From an uncultured Bacteroidia bacterium (lineage in GTDB: Bacteria; Bacteroidota; Bacteroidia; Bacteroidales; UBA932): a stretch of 42,586 nt of DNA. The notes under the pieces are model-generated. The model ran no database searches. It saw nothing but the letters and a program-made list of their open reading frames with translations, and had not been told where the DNA came from. Below are positions 24,665 to 35,934 of this stretch, piece after piece. The stretch covers positions 1 to 42,586 of the forward strand of contig CADCJX010000021.1 of the NCBI GenBank assembly GCA_902801885.1, read 5' to 3'. The position numbers and the translations under genes were made by a program. The first letter of the stretch is position 1, and the number at the start of each line of letters is the position of its first letter.

Positions 24665-25897
24665 CTATATACGGTCGGATAATTTTTCCTTTGCATAAGA
24701 AAGAGTCAGTGTGAACACCTTCTTTCCGGAAGACGGAGCATCGTACATGGCATCATCGAAGATCTGCTCGCAGATGGAACGCAATCCCCTGGCACCCAAC
24801 TTGTTCTTTATTGCAGTATCCACTATCAGCTCCTTCACGCCCTCCCCGATCCTCAAGGTCATGCCGTCCATTTCGAACAGCTTGGCGTATTGCTTGAGTA
24901 TCGCATTCTTGGGTTCTGTAAGGATCCTCAGCAGGGCATCCCTGTCAAGGGCATCAAGGTAAGTGATGACAGGCAGACGGCCGATAATCTCAGGAATGAG
25001 GCCATAGGCCCTCATGTCCTGGGCATCGACGTATCGCAACAGGTTGTTCTTGTCAATCCGCTGTTTGCTGCTGGATCCGAATCCGATCACCTGGGTGTTA
25101 AGCCTCTGGGCAATCCTTCTTTCTATTCCTTCAAAGGCACCCCCGCAGATAAACAGGATGTTCTCTGTGTTGACATGGATGAATTCCTGTTCCGGATGCT
25201 TGCGGCCGCCTTTCGGTGGGACATTGATGACATTGCCTTCAAGGAGTTTCAGCATAGCCTGCTGCACACCCTCTCCGGAAACGTCCCTGGTAATCGAAGG
25301 ATTGTCGCTCTTGCGGGCGATCTTGTCGATCTCATCAATGAACACTATCCCCCTCTCTGCCTGGGCCACGTCGTAATCAGCTTCCTGGAGGAGGCGTGTC
25401 AGGATGCTTTCCACATCTTCTCCCACATAGCCAGCTTCGGTGAGTACCGTTGCATCGACTATGGTGAACGGGACTCCCAGCATCTTGGCGATCGTCTTGG
25501 CCAGAAGGGTCTTGCCGGTCCCGGTAGGGCCGACGAGGAGGATGTTGGACTTCTCCAGCTCGACTCCGTCGTCAGGGCGATCCACAAGATTGTGATTGAC
25601 TCTTTTGTAGTGGTTGTAGACGGCAACCGAGAGCATCTTCTTGGCCCGGTCCTGACCGATCACATACTGATCCAGGAAGGCCTTGATGTCGGACGGCTTC
25701 TTTGAGTCATCTACCCGTCCGGCATTCGCCTGGGCAGCATCCTGGCTCGAAACATCTTTGAGATAGTCATGAGCCAGCTCTACGCAGTCGCTGCAGATGA
25801 AACCGTCAATGCCCTGGAGCAGGTACGGGACTTCCCGTTCCGCCCTGCCGCAGAACATGCAATGCCTGCCCTGGAATGAGTCTTTTTTCTGGGGCAT
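24665..25897 (-). CDS. clpX: ClpX, ATP-dependent unfoldase of the ClpXP protease
   Basis: 410 residues. The N-terminal C4 zinc-binding domain has Cys13, Cys16, Cys35 and Cys38. The AAA+ domain has Walker A GPTGTGKT (123-130), the Walker B segment [11 protein letters not shown], a pore loop within the [10 protein letters not shown] region, and the C-terminal [20 protein letters not shown] sensor-2 region. It recognises tagged substrates and threads them into ClpP. Its start overlaps the clpP stop by one base, so the two are translationally coupled, the common clpP-clpX order. Confidence 0.98.
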   Translation of the reverse strand: MPQKKDSFQGRHCMFCGRAEREVPYLLQGIDGFICSDCVELAHDYLKDVSSQDAAQANAGRVDDSKKPSDIKAFLDQYVIGQDRAKKMLSVAVYNHYKRVNHNLVDRPDDGVELEKSNILLVGPTGTGKTLLAKTIAKMLGVPFTIVDATVLTEAGYVGEDVESILTRLLQEADYDVAQAERGIVFIDEIDKIARKSDNPSITRDVSGEGVQQAMLKLLEGNVINVPPKGGRKHPEQEFIHVNTENILFICGGAFEGIERRIAQRLNTQVIGFGSSSKQRIDKNNLLRYVDAQDMRAYGLIPEIIGRLPVITYLDALDRDALLRILTEPKNAILKQYAKLFEMDGMTLRIGEGVKELIVDTAIKNKLGARGLRSICEQIFDDAMYDAPSSGKKVFTLTLSYAKEKLSDRI

Positions 25898-26568
25898 TAT
25901 CTGGATTTCTTGGAGAGGATTTCGTCAACCATGCCGTACTCCAAGGCCTCCTGGGCAGTCATCCAGTAATCCCTGTCAGCGTCGGCGAAGACTTTTTCGT
26001 AAGGCTGGCCGGAATGCTCGGAGATGATGTCGTACAGTTCCTTACGGGTCTTCTCAATCTCCTTTGCTGCTATCATGATGTCGGAAGCCTGTCCCTGGGC
26101 ACCTCCCAGGGGCTGATGGATCAGCACCTTGGAATGAGGCAGACAGGAGCGTTTACCCTTGGCGCCTGCACAAAGGAGGACGGAGCCCATCGAAGCAGCC
26201 ATTCCTGTACAAATGGTAGCGACATCAGGCTCAACCAACTGCATGGTGTCATAGATAGCCAGACCGGATGTAACCTGGCCTCCTGGAGTGTTGATGTATA
26301 ACGAAATGTCAGCACCCGGATCAGTAGAGGCAAGGAACAGGAGCTGGGCCTGGATGATGTTTGCGACATCATCGTCGATAGGAACCCCGAGGAATATTAT
26401 CCTGTCCATCATCAGGCGGCTGAACACATCCATCGATGCCACGTTCAACTTCCTTTCCTCGATGATGGTGGGATTGATGTAGGCGTCCGTAGCCTTCTCA
26501 AAACGGTCGAGGGTCATGGAGCTCAGTCCACGGCCCTTGACTGCATATTTCCTGAATTCCTTATCCAT
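25897..26568 (-). CDS. clpP: ClpP, proteolytic subunit of ClpXP
   Basis: 223 residues. Catalytic triad: Ser126 (GMAASMGS), His151 (VLIHQPLGG) and Asp200 (ADRDYWM). The N-terminal 25 residues may be a propeptide. It forms the tetradecameric chamber for ClpX-fed substrates in the cytoplasm. It lies 3 bases after the trigger factor gene and overlaps clpX by one base, giving the conserved tig-clpP-clpX protein quality-control unit. Confidence 0.98.
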   Translation of the reverse strand: MDKEFRKYAVKGRGLSSMTLDRFEKATDAYINPTIIEERKLNVASMDVFSRLMMDRIIFLGVPIDDDVANIIQAQLLFLASTDPGADISLYINTPGGQVTSGLAIYDTMQLVEPDVATICTGMAASMGSVLLCAGAKGKRSCLPHSKVLIHQPLGGAQGQASDIMIAAKEIEKTRKELYDIISEHSGQPYEKVFADADRDYWMTAQEALEYGMVDEILSKKSR

Positions 26569-26571
26569 GGC

Positions 26572-27888
26572 TTACTTCAATTCGCGGAACTTGGCTTCGG
26601 AGATCCTCTTGTTCGGGAGGGAGATGAGCCCCTTGACAGCGGCGACTACCTTCTCGTTCTCGACGCTCTCCTCGATGTTTCGGATCTGCCTCTCGTCCTT
26701 GAGGATGTTCATGGCGGCATCCGTGATAAACTGCTCAGGGACATTGCCCATTCCATACATTGCGTACTGATAGGAAGCATAAGCCTTGGCGGCCTCAACC
26801 ATGTCCTTATCCTCGATCTTGAGATCAAGTTTCTTCATGAGATAGCCGCGGACAAGCTGCCAGCGGAAATCACCCAGGAATGAATCAAACTCCTTGTCGA
26901 CTTCTTCCTTGGAGAACTTCTCCTTGTTGGATTCATAGAGCCACCTCTTGAGGAAAGCCTCAGGAACCTGGACACCAGCCTTGTCGACGAGGTACTTCCT
27001 CAGATCCTGTGAAAGCCTGTAGTCACCTTCCTGCTTATAGTTGGCCTCAAGCCTTTCAGCGATCTTCGCGTCAAATTCCTCAGGAGTCTTCACAGCGTCC
27101 TTACCGAAAATCTTGTCATAGGTCTCCTGCCCCTCGGATGCGGGGACAAAAGTCTTGACATTGACCACGGTAACCTTCCACTTCGGGGCCATCTCCGCAA
27201 GTTCTTCCTTCTTCATCTTGAGCATCGAAGCCCTGTCGGTTTCATTGGTGAAAGCCTTGACCACATCAACGTCGAACTTATCGTCGACCTTAGCTCCAAG
27301 GAACTTCTTCTTGGCGGTGCCTTCAACCTTGTTTACAGCCACATAGACTCCTTCGACGGTTTTCTCACCCTGGACGAAATCGACGACGACATAGTCGTCC
27401 TCACCAGCGGTCTCACCTTCCTCGAGCTGGCCGTACTGGCGGAGGAGGTTCTCCTTCATCTGGGCCTTGGCTTCCTCAGTGACATTGATCTTGTAGTAAG
27501 TGACCTTGTCTTCCTTGGAGAGTTCGAAATCGATCTTGGGAGAAAGTCCGAGGTCGAACTTGAACTCGAAATCACTTCCGCTCACCCATTCGTTATCTTT
27601 CTGGGACTCACTTGCGATAGGCTCACCCAGGATGTGCAGGTCGTTGTCTTTTATGAATTTGTCAAGCTGCTCTGAAACGACACCATTGACAGCCTCATAA
27701 AGAGCCTGGTCGCCGTAAATCTTCTTCACAAGCTGAGCAGGGACCATTCCCTTGCGGAAACCTTTGAAGTCGGCATTCCTTCTGTAGGCGGAGAGTCTCC
27801 TCTTTTCCTGTTCAGCATAATCCTCACCCTTCAGGGCGATTGTAAGTTCGATGTTGAGATCATCGATCTGGTTCTTTACTACTTCCAT
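26572..27888 (-). CDS. tig: Trigger factor, ribosome-associated chaperone
   Basis: 438 residues. The N-terminal ribosome-binding domain carries the signature FKGFRKGMVP (41-50). A middle PPIase-like region spans about 150-250 but has diverged from the FKBP consensus, as in many Bacteroidota trigger factors. A long helical C-terminal chaperone region follows (about 270-438). It binds nascent chains at the ribosomal exit tunnel. It is 18 bases after the PgpH-type gene and 3 bases before clpP. No separate promoter box was found upstream, so it may depend on readthrough from farther up or on a non-canonical promoter. Confidence 0.93.
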   Translation of the reverse strand: MEVVKNQIDDLNIELTIALKGEDYAEQEKRRLSAYRRNADFKGFRKGMVPAQLVKKIYGDQALYEAVNGVVSEQLDKFIKDNDLHILGEPIASESQKDNEWVSGSDFEFKFDLGLSPKIDFELSKEDKVTYYKINVTEEAKAQMKENLLRQYGQLEEGETAGEDDYVVVDFVQGEKTVEGVYVAVNKVEGTAKKKFLGAKVDDKFDVDVVKAFTNETDRASMLKMKKEELAEMAPKWKVTVVNVKTFVPASEGQETYDKIFGKDAVKTPEEFDAKIAERLEANYKQEGDYRLSQDLRKYLVDKAGVQVPEAFLKRWLYESNKEKFSKEEVDKEFDSFLGDFRWQLVRGYLMKKLDLKIEDKDMVEAAKAYASYQYAMYGMGNVPEQFITDAAMNILKDERQIRNIEESVENEKVVAAVKGLISLPNKRISEAKFRELK

Positions 27889-27906
27889 GTTTTAAATTAA
27901 TTATTA

Positions 27907-29955
27907 TTACTTATCATTCTTTCTTTGAGGGTAGGCCACCCTTTCATGGTAAATCTGTGAAAGGTAGCCCTTCAGTACCTCCTTGACAGCATTGAGCTGC
28001 TTGATGGAGATGTCGGCCTCGTCAAACTGGCCGATTTTCATCTTCCCGCCGACAATGTTCTCGATAAAACTTGAGAATGTCTCGGGGGAATTGTCTTTCA
28101 ACGTTCTCGACGCAGCTTCGACACTGTCGCAAATCATCAGTATGATCTGCTCCTTTGTCTGCGGCTTCCTGCCCTTGTAGAAGAAGCAGTCCACGTCGTT
28201 CGGATCTCCTCCGTCATTCAGGTATTTGGTGTAGAAATAGCCTGTGTTGGAGGTCCCATGATGGGTCCTTATGAATTCCGTGACCAGATCCGGCAGTTTA
28301 TGCTGCCTGGCAAGTTCCAGTCCGTCAGAAACATGTTTGATTATAGCGGTTGCACTTTCTTTGGGAGAGAGGCCGTCATGATAGTGCGCTCCACCAGGAG
28401 AAAGGCTGTCATTCTCGATAAAACAGGCCGGATTGTTCATCTTCCCGATGTCATGGTAGAGGGCACCGGCCCTGACCAGGAGTGCATTGGCGTCGATGGC
28501 ACGTGCCGCAGCATAGGCCATGTTCATCACCTGGAGGGAATGCTGGAAGGTTCCGGGAGCCTTGTGCTCAAGTTCACGCAGAAGCACATTATTGGTGTCA
28601 CAAAGTTCCCTGAGCCTCGAATTGGATACCAGGTTGAACATCTTTTCGAAAAGATAGATCAGAGGATACCCTGCGACTATCAGCATGGATCCGATGAACA
28701 TGAACAGGACCGCATGATAGGGATCGTCTCCGGCCATTCCGACCAGACGGAACCCGAAATAGGTGACCGCCAAGGTCACGAACACTATAATCGCAGTAAT
28801 GAACTGCTGCCACCCCTGGTTGAAGAATTTGAAGGCGAACACCGCCACCACGCTGGCTACAGTGAACATCACGAACAGAACGACTCCGTTGCCGGCAAAG
28901 ATCAGCAGTGGCAGGTAGGAGACTACGCAGATCGGAAGGTTCATCTTGTTCTTGAAGAACGCCTCCACGTACAGGGCTGTCAGGGTAAACGGCACCATGT
29001 ACAGGAATCTGGGTGCGAACTTGTTGACGAACAAGGTGACCGAAACCGAAATCAGGAACACCAGGATGAGGTACCAGAACCTCCGGGTATCCTTGAATAT
29101 CCTCTTGTTCAGGAAATATATTACCAGGAAGAAGAGAACGGTGATCACAAAGGCAATCAAGGCGTTTCCGAGCCAGAAAAGGATTCTGGGGCCGCCATAG
29201 CCCATATTGTTTTCGTATTCGACCTTGTAGGAATCGAGCATCTGGGCGATTTCGGAAGTCACGATTTCACCCTCTGAAACTATCAGCTGGCCGGCGCTCA
29301 CAAACCCCTGGGTGGTCGAAATCCTGGATGACACCTCAGAGTTGACCAGATCCGTCGTCCTTGAATCGTAATCAAGGTTCGGAGCTACCAAGTCATAAGC
29401 TCCGGAAGCCCGAAGTACCGAATCGACATTGAATTTGGAATGCTTTGAAGCGACTTCGGAAAGGAGTTTGGACTTAGCATCAGACTCCTTGAACACCTCG
29501 GACACCGGACGTTTCGTGACCCTCTTGTCCTTGTGGATGAAGAGCACCGCAGTGGAAGGGTCATCTCCACGGTCCAGTTTCACTCCTTCATCCGAAACGA
29601 CGCCGTTGGAATAGATATCCTCAAGGGCGGAGATGATCTGCGGCCTTATTGAAGAGTAGTTTCCAAGGTTCAGTTCATCTGCTGCCTTCCGGGAATTGTC
29701 CACAACATCCTGGCGATACCTGTAGTAGGGTATGACGACCGATTTGTTCTTGCTGCGCTCTTCACGGAGCTGTTCGTCTGTCTTGAGGATCGGGAAGTCG
29801 AACTGGGCAATCAGGGTCTCGTAGGCCCAAGGTGAGCCTTTCCGGTAGTCATAGCTGAACTTCGCGGCCCTCGGGAAGATTACCGTGAGGATCACGAAAA
29901 CCAGAGCCATCGGAATGACTGTCCTGTAATTGACTTTAATGCCCGGCTTCTTCAT
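27907..29955 (-). CDS. PgpH-type 7TM-HD phosphodiesterase (probable c-di-AMP hydrolase)
   Basis: 682 residues. TM1 is at about 13-28. An extracytoplasmic 7TMR-HD domain (30-250) follows, then seven hydrophobic segments between 257 and 440. The cytoplasmic HD domain (about 465-660) has His472 (TFQHSLQV), His501-Asp502 (ALYHDIGK), His residues in GGAHYHDGLSP and the RTHHGTSNTGYF motif. Family members such as Listeria PgpH hydrolyse c-di-AMP to pApA and control turgor and wall homeostasis. Its place between a lipid-synthesis pair and the tig-clpPX unit hints at envelope-stress coordination, which is inference. Gap of 8 bases after the SDR gene. Confidence 0.92.
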   Translation of the reverse strand: MKKPGIKVNYRTVIPMALVFVILTVIFPRAAKFSYDYRKGSPWAYETLIAQFDFPILKTDEQLREERSKNKSVVIPYYRYRQDVVDNSRKAADELNLGNYSSIRPQIISALEDIYSNGVVSDEGVKLDRGDDPSTAVLFIHKDKRVTKRPVSEVFKESDAKSKLLSEVASKHSKFNVDSVLRASGAYDLVAPNLDYDSRTTDLVNSEVSSRISTTQGFVSAGQLIVSEGEIVTSEIAQMLDSYKVEYENNMGYGGPRILFWLGNALIAFVITVLFFLVIYFLNKRIFKDTRRFWYLILVFLISVSVTLFVNKFAPRFLYMVPFTLTALYVEAFFKNKMNLPICVVSYLPLLIFAGNGVVLFVMFTVASVVAVFAFKFFNQGWQQFITAIIVFVTLAVTYFGFRLVGMAGDDPYHAVLFMFIGSMLIVAGYPLIYLFEKMFNLVSNSRLRELCDTNNVLLRELEHKAPGTFQHSLQVMNMAYAAARAIDANALLVRAGALYHDIGKMNNPACFIENDSLSPGGAHYHDGLSPKESATAIIKHVSDGLELARQHKLPDLVTEFIRTHHGTSNTGYFYTKYLNDGGDPNDVDCFFYKGRKPQTKEQIILMICDSVEAASRTLKDNSPETFSSFIENIVGGKMKIGQFDEADISIKQLNAVKEVLKGYLSQIYHERVAYPQRKNDK

Positions 29956-29963
29956 TTCTGGTT

Positions 29964-30791
29964 CTATTTGAAAGGACTACCTGTTTCCTTGGCTATGTAG
30001 CCATAGGTAAGCTTGTCTGTAAGCCTGGGGAAAAGATTGTGTGCGAGTACGGTAGCCTTGCCAAGGCCTGTCAGGACCACCTGGGACTTCCTCTTTTCAA
30101 GTCCCTTGGCAAGATGCCTGGCGCATTCCTCGGCGCTCATCAGCTTGTCCTCCTTAAGGGGAGTTTCTCCCTGAGGAGTCCCGTCTGCGGTCAGTGCCGC
30201 CTTGCGGACATTGGACTCGGTGTAACCTGGAGCAAAGACCAGGACATTGAGCCCGTCCTTAAGATGTTCGATCCTCACAGTGTCCAGGAAACCGCGCACG
30301 GCATATTTGGAAGCCGAATAACCAGTCCTGGCAGGAAGAGCTGAAAAGCCGGCGATGGAGATTACTCCTACCACCTGGCCTTTGGACTCGAGAAGGTAAG
30401 GGAGTGCATACTTCGTGCACTGAACCGTCCCCCAGAAGTTAACGTCCATGAGCGAACGTATTACATCCAGTTCCAAATCCTTGAACATGGCCCGCATCGA
30501 AATCCCGGCATTGTTGACAAGGATGTCAATCTTGCCGAACTTCCTTACGGTTTCCCCGATCAGGTTGGCACAGTCTGCCTCCTTTGTCACATCGGTCTTG
30601 ACACAGAGTATTCTCTCCGGATCGGGATTCACTGAAGGAGCCAGTTCAAGCAGTTTGTCATAGGACCTGGCCGCCATAACTACCCGAGCTCCCAGGGACG
30701 CGAACAAACGGGCAGAAGCCAACCCTATTCCGGAGCTGGCTCCTGTGACTATGATTACCTTGTCGCGAAAATATTCTTTATTCATTGGCAT
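29964..30791 (-). CDS. SDR-family reductase, candidate 3-ketosphinganine reductase
   Basis: 275 residues, classical short-chain dehydrogenase. NAD(P)-binding GASSGIG (17-23), NNAG (93-96), catalytic Ser145 and Tyr158-x-x-x-Lys162 (YSASK). Arg residues after the second strand (ARSYDKL) favour NADPH. An in-frame ATG two codons later is also possible. It follows the serine palmitoyltransferase gene by 31 bases. Serine palmitoyltransferase makes 3-ketosphinganine, which needs an NADPH-dependent SDR to become sphinganine, so this is the natural candidate for that step. The family also contains many fatty-acyl and sugar reductases, so specificity is inference from the neighbour. Confidence 0.85.
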   Translation of the reverse strand: MPMNKEYFRDKVIIVTGASSGIGLASARLFASLGARVVMAARSYDKLLELAPSVNPDPERILCVKTDVTKEADCANLIGETVRKFGKIDILVNNAGISMRAMFKDLELDVIRSLMDVNFWGTVQCTKYALPYLLESKGQVVGVISIAGFSALPARTGYSASKYAVRGFLDTVRIEHLKDGLNVLVFAPGYTESNVRKAALTADGTPQGETPLKEDKLMSAEECARHLAKGLEKRKSQVVLTGLGKATVLAHNLFPRLTDKLTYGYIAKETGSPFK

Positions 30792-30793
30792 TC

Positions 30794-30821
30794 AGATTCT
30801 TCGCCTCGCACAGAATGACAG
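30794..30821 (-). repeat. Short interspersed palindrome-like repeat between two genes
   Basis: On the minus strand the 31-base gap reads CTGTCATTCTGTGCG followed by AGGCGAAGAATCT. This matches the core of a dispersed element (TCATTCTGAGCGAAGCGAAGAATC type) that I know from many unrelated bacterial genomes. It fills nearly the whole gap between the serine palmitoyltransferase stop and the SDR start. I see one copy in the window. Confidence 0.55.
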
Positions 30822-30822
30822 T

Positions 30823-32085
30823 CTACTTCACTGTCATGGCGGCGATGTCGTCACCGTCATAAAGACCCGCGTCGAGCTTCGCCTTGATTTCCTTGAAGAC
30901 TTTCAGGGTGTACTCAACGTCCTCCATCGTGTGGGCTGCAGTAGATACGATCCTGAATATGATCATGCCCTTCGGGATGACGGGATAGATCACCATCGAA
31001 CAGAAAATACGGTAATTCTCGCGAAGGTCCTTGGCCATCTTGGTAGCCTGGGCTATTCCACCCTTGATGTGGACAGGGGTCACACAGGCCTCAGCCTCTC
31101 CGATGTCGAAACCTTCATCCTTGAAACCCTGCTGGATAGCTCTGGTGATCTTCCAGCACTTTGCCCTGAGCTCATCACCTTCCGGAGAATCGATAATCTC
31201 CATCCTCTTGATGTTACCCAGCACCAGAGGCATAGGCAGGGACTTCGCGTACATCTGGGAGCGCATGTTGGCCCTCAGGAAGTTGATTATGGAATGAGGG
31301 CCGGCTACGAAGCCTCCGATGGAAGCCATGCTCTTTGCAAAGGCACCGATGTAGAGGTCGATACCGTCCATCACACCGAAATGCTCGGAAGTACCACGTC
31401 CATGCTCGCCCAGAAGGCCGAAACCATGAGCGTCATCGATAAGGATACGGAAATTGTATTTCTTCTTAAGAGCGACAATTTCGTCGAGTTTTCCGAGAGC
31501 TCCGGTCATTCCGTAGACACCCTCCGTGATCAGCAGGACACCACCGCCGTTCTCATCAGCTTCCTTGCAGGCACGTGCGAGAACCTTCTCGCAGTCCACC
31601 ATGTTGTTGTGACGGTACTTGTACTTGCTGCCGATGTGAAGCCGGATTCCGTCGAGGAGACAGGCATGGCACTCGGCGTCGTAGACTATAACGTCGTGAC
31701 GTGCAGTAAGGGCGTCGATGGTGGAGACTATACCCTGGTAACCGAAATTGTACAGGAAGGCATCTTCCTTCTTCTCGAAGTCTGCGAATATCTTTTCGAG
31801 TTTCTCGTGGTAGCGGGTGTGACCGGACATCATCCTCGCACCCATAGGATAGGCCAGTCCCCAGTCTGCAGCAGCCTGGGCATCTGCCTTCCTCACCTCC
31901 GGATGGTTGGCAAGGCCGAGATAGTTGTTAAGGGACCAGTTCAGGACCGGAATCCCGTTGAATGTCATGTGAGGGCCGAGTTCACCCTCGAGGCGCGGAT
32001 ACATGTAGTAACCGAAACCCTGCTCGAAATACTGTCCGATCGGACCACCGGAATCTCTTTCAATCCTGTCGAATATGTCAAGCAT
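30823..32085 (-). CDS. spt: Serine palmitoyltransferase (alpha-oxoamine synthase)
   Basis: 420 residues. PLP-dependent alpha-oxoamine synthase fold with GARMMSGHTRYHEKLE (82-97), the ring-stacking His140 (DAECHACLLDG), Asp217/His220 (LIDDAHGFG) and Schiff-base Lys251 (FAKSMASIGGF). The N-terminus (DRIERDSGGPIGQYFEQGFGYYMYPRLEG) is the one seen in Bacteroidota serine palmitoyltransferases, not in KBL or BioF. It condenses serine with a long-chain acyl-CoA or acyl-ACP to 3-ketosphinganine, the first step of sphingolipid synthesis. It starts 12 bases after the gyrB stop. KBL (2-amino-3-ketobutyrate ligase) is the main alternative annotation and I think it less likely. Confidence 0.85.
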   Translation of the reverse strand: MLDIFDRIERDSGGPIGQYFEQGFGYYMYPRLEGELGPHMTFNGIPVLNWSLNNYLGLANHPEVRKADAQAAADWGLAYPMGARMMSGHTRYHEKLEKIFADFEKKEDAFLYNFGYQGIVSTIDALTARHDVIVYDAECHACLLDGIRLHIGSKYKYRHNNMVDCEKVLARACKEADENGGGVLLITEGVYGMTGALGKLDEIVALKKKYNFRILIDDAHGFGLLGEHGRGTSEHFGVMDGIDLYIGAFAKSMASIGGFVAGPHSIINFLRANMRSQMYAKSLPMPLVLGNIKRMEIIDSPEGDELRAKCWKITRAIQQGFKDEGFDIGEAEACVTPVHIKGGIAQATKMAKDLRENYRIFCSMVIYPVIPKGMIIFRIVSTAAHTMEDVEYTLKVFKEIKAKLDAGLYDGDDIAAMTVK

Positions 32086-32097
32086 ATCTGTAAATAA

Positions 32098-34173
<2,076 letters not shown>

Positions 34174-35934
34174 CTACAAATTCAGGGTGATTCCGACCGT
34201 TATCCAGAGGTCTTTTTCAGCATAGAAAGGATTCCTCTGGATTGTCTCGCACAGGAGGTTCCCGGATTCCAGCCAGAAGGACAGTTTGCGGTTGAATTTG
34301 TAGCCTGCCGTAAGCCCAAGGTCCAGATAGCCCGGTATCTTGACAAAACCACTTCTGGAGGTAGCCGCCATCACGTTGATTCCGGCATAGAGCCTGGAAG
34401 TGAAATCGTAGGCTGTCCTAAGGTCGAAAGTGAATCTTGGAAGAAGCAGGCCCTGAATTGAACTGTCTTCATCATCGGCAAAGGTCATATTCCTGAAGTG
34501 AACACCGCCGTCCATCCTGAAGGAGCCGGTGTGGAGACCGAGCAAGGCATCAGCATAGATGACGCTGTAGTCAGCATAACCTACGCCGGGGAGATAGGAC
34601 AAACCTCTGATAGGGCCATCCACGATCGGACCGTTGATGAAATACAAGCCTGCGTCATAGAGGCCGTTATCATGGACAGACGCACCGCCATCCAGTTCAA
34701 ACTGAATCTTGGATCCGAAATTGCCTTTGACACCGATCCTGGCATTGATCTTCTCGACAGAATTGTCCATCCGCGCGGCAAGGTAACTTGCCTGGAGGAA
34801 ATGATGGTGGTCCAGGAGCGAGGAATATGTGTTCAGATGGTTCCCGCCGGTAGCCGAAGCGTAGAGCAGAACGTTATCCGTCGCCATGTAAGAGGCATGG
34901 ACATCCGGGAACAGCCAGTTGCTGCGATAGGTATGCTGAGCGAAAAGCTCTTCTTCCGAGGTGCCGCCGAAAAGCTTTTCGACGCGGACGCCAAGGCTCA
35001 GGTCCCATTTCCCGGTAGCATAGCGGTATTTGGGAATGAACGCCAGATTACCTGCAAAAACATCGAACAAGCCGCTATAGGTGCCGGTCTCAGCCTCAAT
35101 ACCAAGAAGGATGCTCTGGGAACGGCTCAGGACAGGGCCAGCCTCTCCCTTTAGGGAGAACAAAACTTCGTTCAGCTTGGCTCCCGGGTCAAAGAAACGA
35201 TAATTGGCAGTGAAAGGGAGACTGGAAGACAATGTTTTCGATTCACTTCCGTACCTGACTTCCGTGGCAAAGTCGTAGAAGATGTACTTGTCATCGTCCC
35301 TGTTGGAACGGAGGCGGGCATTGAAGTCGAAAGCATTGTAGGCCCTATGGGCAAGGGTATCCTTGGTCATAAGGCCGCTGTAACCGATTCCGAAGGAAAG
35401 GATGGCCTTGTCGAAATTGTAACGTCCGTCGAATCCTGCGGAAGTCAGGGCGTCGTACCCGAAGAAAGTGCCCCCGGGAAGGTTCACGATCCGGGTAGCA
35501 TCTTCCATGGGCTCAGGAACCAGTGAGTGATACTTTCCGAAATAAGACCTGTGATTGGCATACACGCTCATCTGGAAGGGTCCGCTCTGCTCGGGACTGA
35601 ACACGAAATCCAGCTGCGGATGGAGCGAATAGCCAGCACCGGCCTTGAGGTAGAGTTTCCTGCCCCTGTAGGCATCCTTGTCTGGCCTCATGGCAAGCAT
35701 ATATGGCTTGAAATTATATGCTCCCTGGTAGGGTTTTTCGAAGACCTCGTAGTTGAAATCCATGTCGAACCTCATGAGAGAGTCAGGGATAGCCATTCCA
35801 ATCTGCGGTTTGTGGACCTCGGAAGGGTTGCCCTGATAGGTGTTGGTCACCTCCACCGTAGGATTGATATTCTGTCCGAAGGACATTGCGCACACCAGCA
35901 TTGCGGCGGCGGATAATATCTTTTTCATGTTCAT
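34174..35934 (-). CDS. Outer-membrane beta-barrel protein (TonB-receptor-like, no plug)
   Basis: 586 residues with a signal peptide (MKKILSAAAMLVCAMSFGQ, cleaved near residue 21; a second ATG two codons in is possible). The mature part begins NPTVEVTNTYQG. The rest is a series of alternating amphipathic strands with aromatic girdles (LYLKAGAGYSLHPQLDFVFS, MSVYANHRSYFG, KWDLSLGVRVEKLFGG, LSFWLESGNLL) ending in ITLNL. No plug domain or SusC signature, so it is not a full TonB-dependent transporter. It begins directly after the TPR gene stop (TAG then ATG), so the two are translationally linked. This TPR plus barrel pair recurs in Bacteroidales as far as I recall; its function is unknown. Confidence 0.8.
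   Translation of the reverse strand: MNMKKILSAAAMLVCAMSFGQNINPTVEVTNTYQGNPSEVHKPQIGMAIPDSLMRFDMDFNYEVFEKPYQGAYNFKPYMLAMRPDKDAYRGRKLYLKAGAGYSLHPQLDFVFSPEQSGPFQMSVYANHRSYFGKYHSLVPEPMEDATRIVNLPGGTFFGYDALTSAGFDGRYNFDKAILSFGIGYSGLMTKDTLAHRAYNAFDFNARLRSNRDDDKYIFYDFATEVRYGSESKTLSSSLPFTANYRFFDPGAKLNEVLFSLKGEAGPVLSRSQSILLGIEAETGTYSGLFDVFAGNLAFIPKYRYATGKWDLSLGVRVEKLFGGTSEEELFAQHTYRSNWLFPDVHASYMATDNVLLYASATGGNHLNTYSSLLDHHHFLQASYLAARMDNSVEKINARIGVKGNFGSKIQFELDGGASVHDNGLYDAGLYFINGPIVDGPIRGLSYLPGVGYADYSVIYADALLGLHTGSFRMDGGVHFRNMTFADDEDSSIQGLLLPRFTFDLRTAYDFTSRLYAGINVMAATSRSGFVKIPGYLDLGLTAGYKFNRKLSFWLESGNLLCETIQRNPFYAEKDLWITVGITLNL

Noticed and set aside
28258-29277. 339-codon plus-strand frame rich in His, Gln and Glu opposite the PgpH-type gene
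   Set aside because: Odd low-complexity composition and complete overlap with the transmembrane gene indicate a reverse-strand artefact.
30823-32085. 2-amino-3-ketobutyrate CoA ligase (kbl) annotation
   Set aside because: The N-terminal block and the absence of a tdh neighbour fit Bacteroidota serine palmitoyltransferase better. Not excluded without phylogeny.
30745-32097. 450-codon plus-strand open frame opposite serine palmitoyltransferase
   Set aside because: Antisense to a strongly conserved enzyme. Its composition is what the complementary strand of that gene yields.
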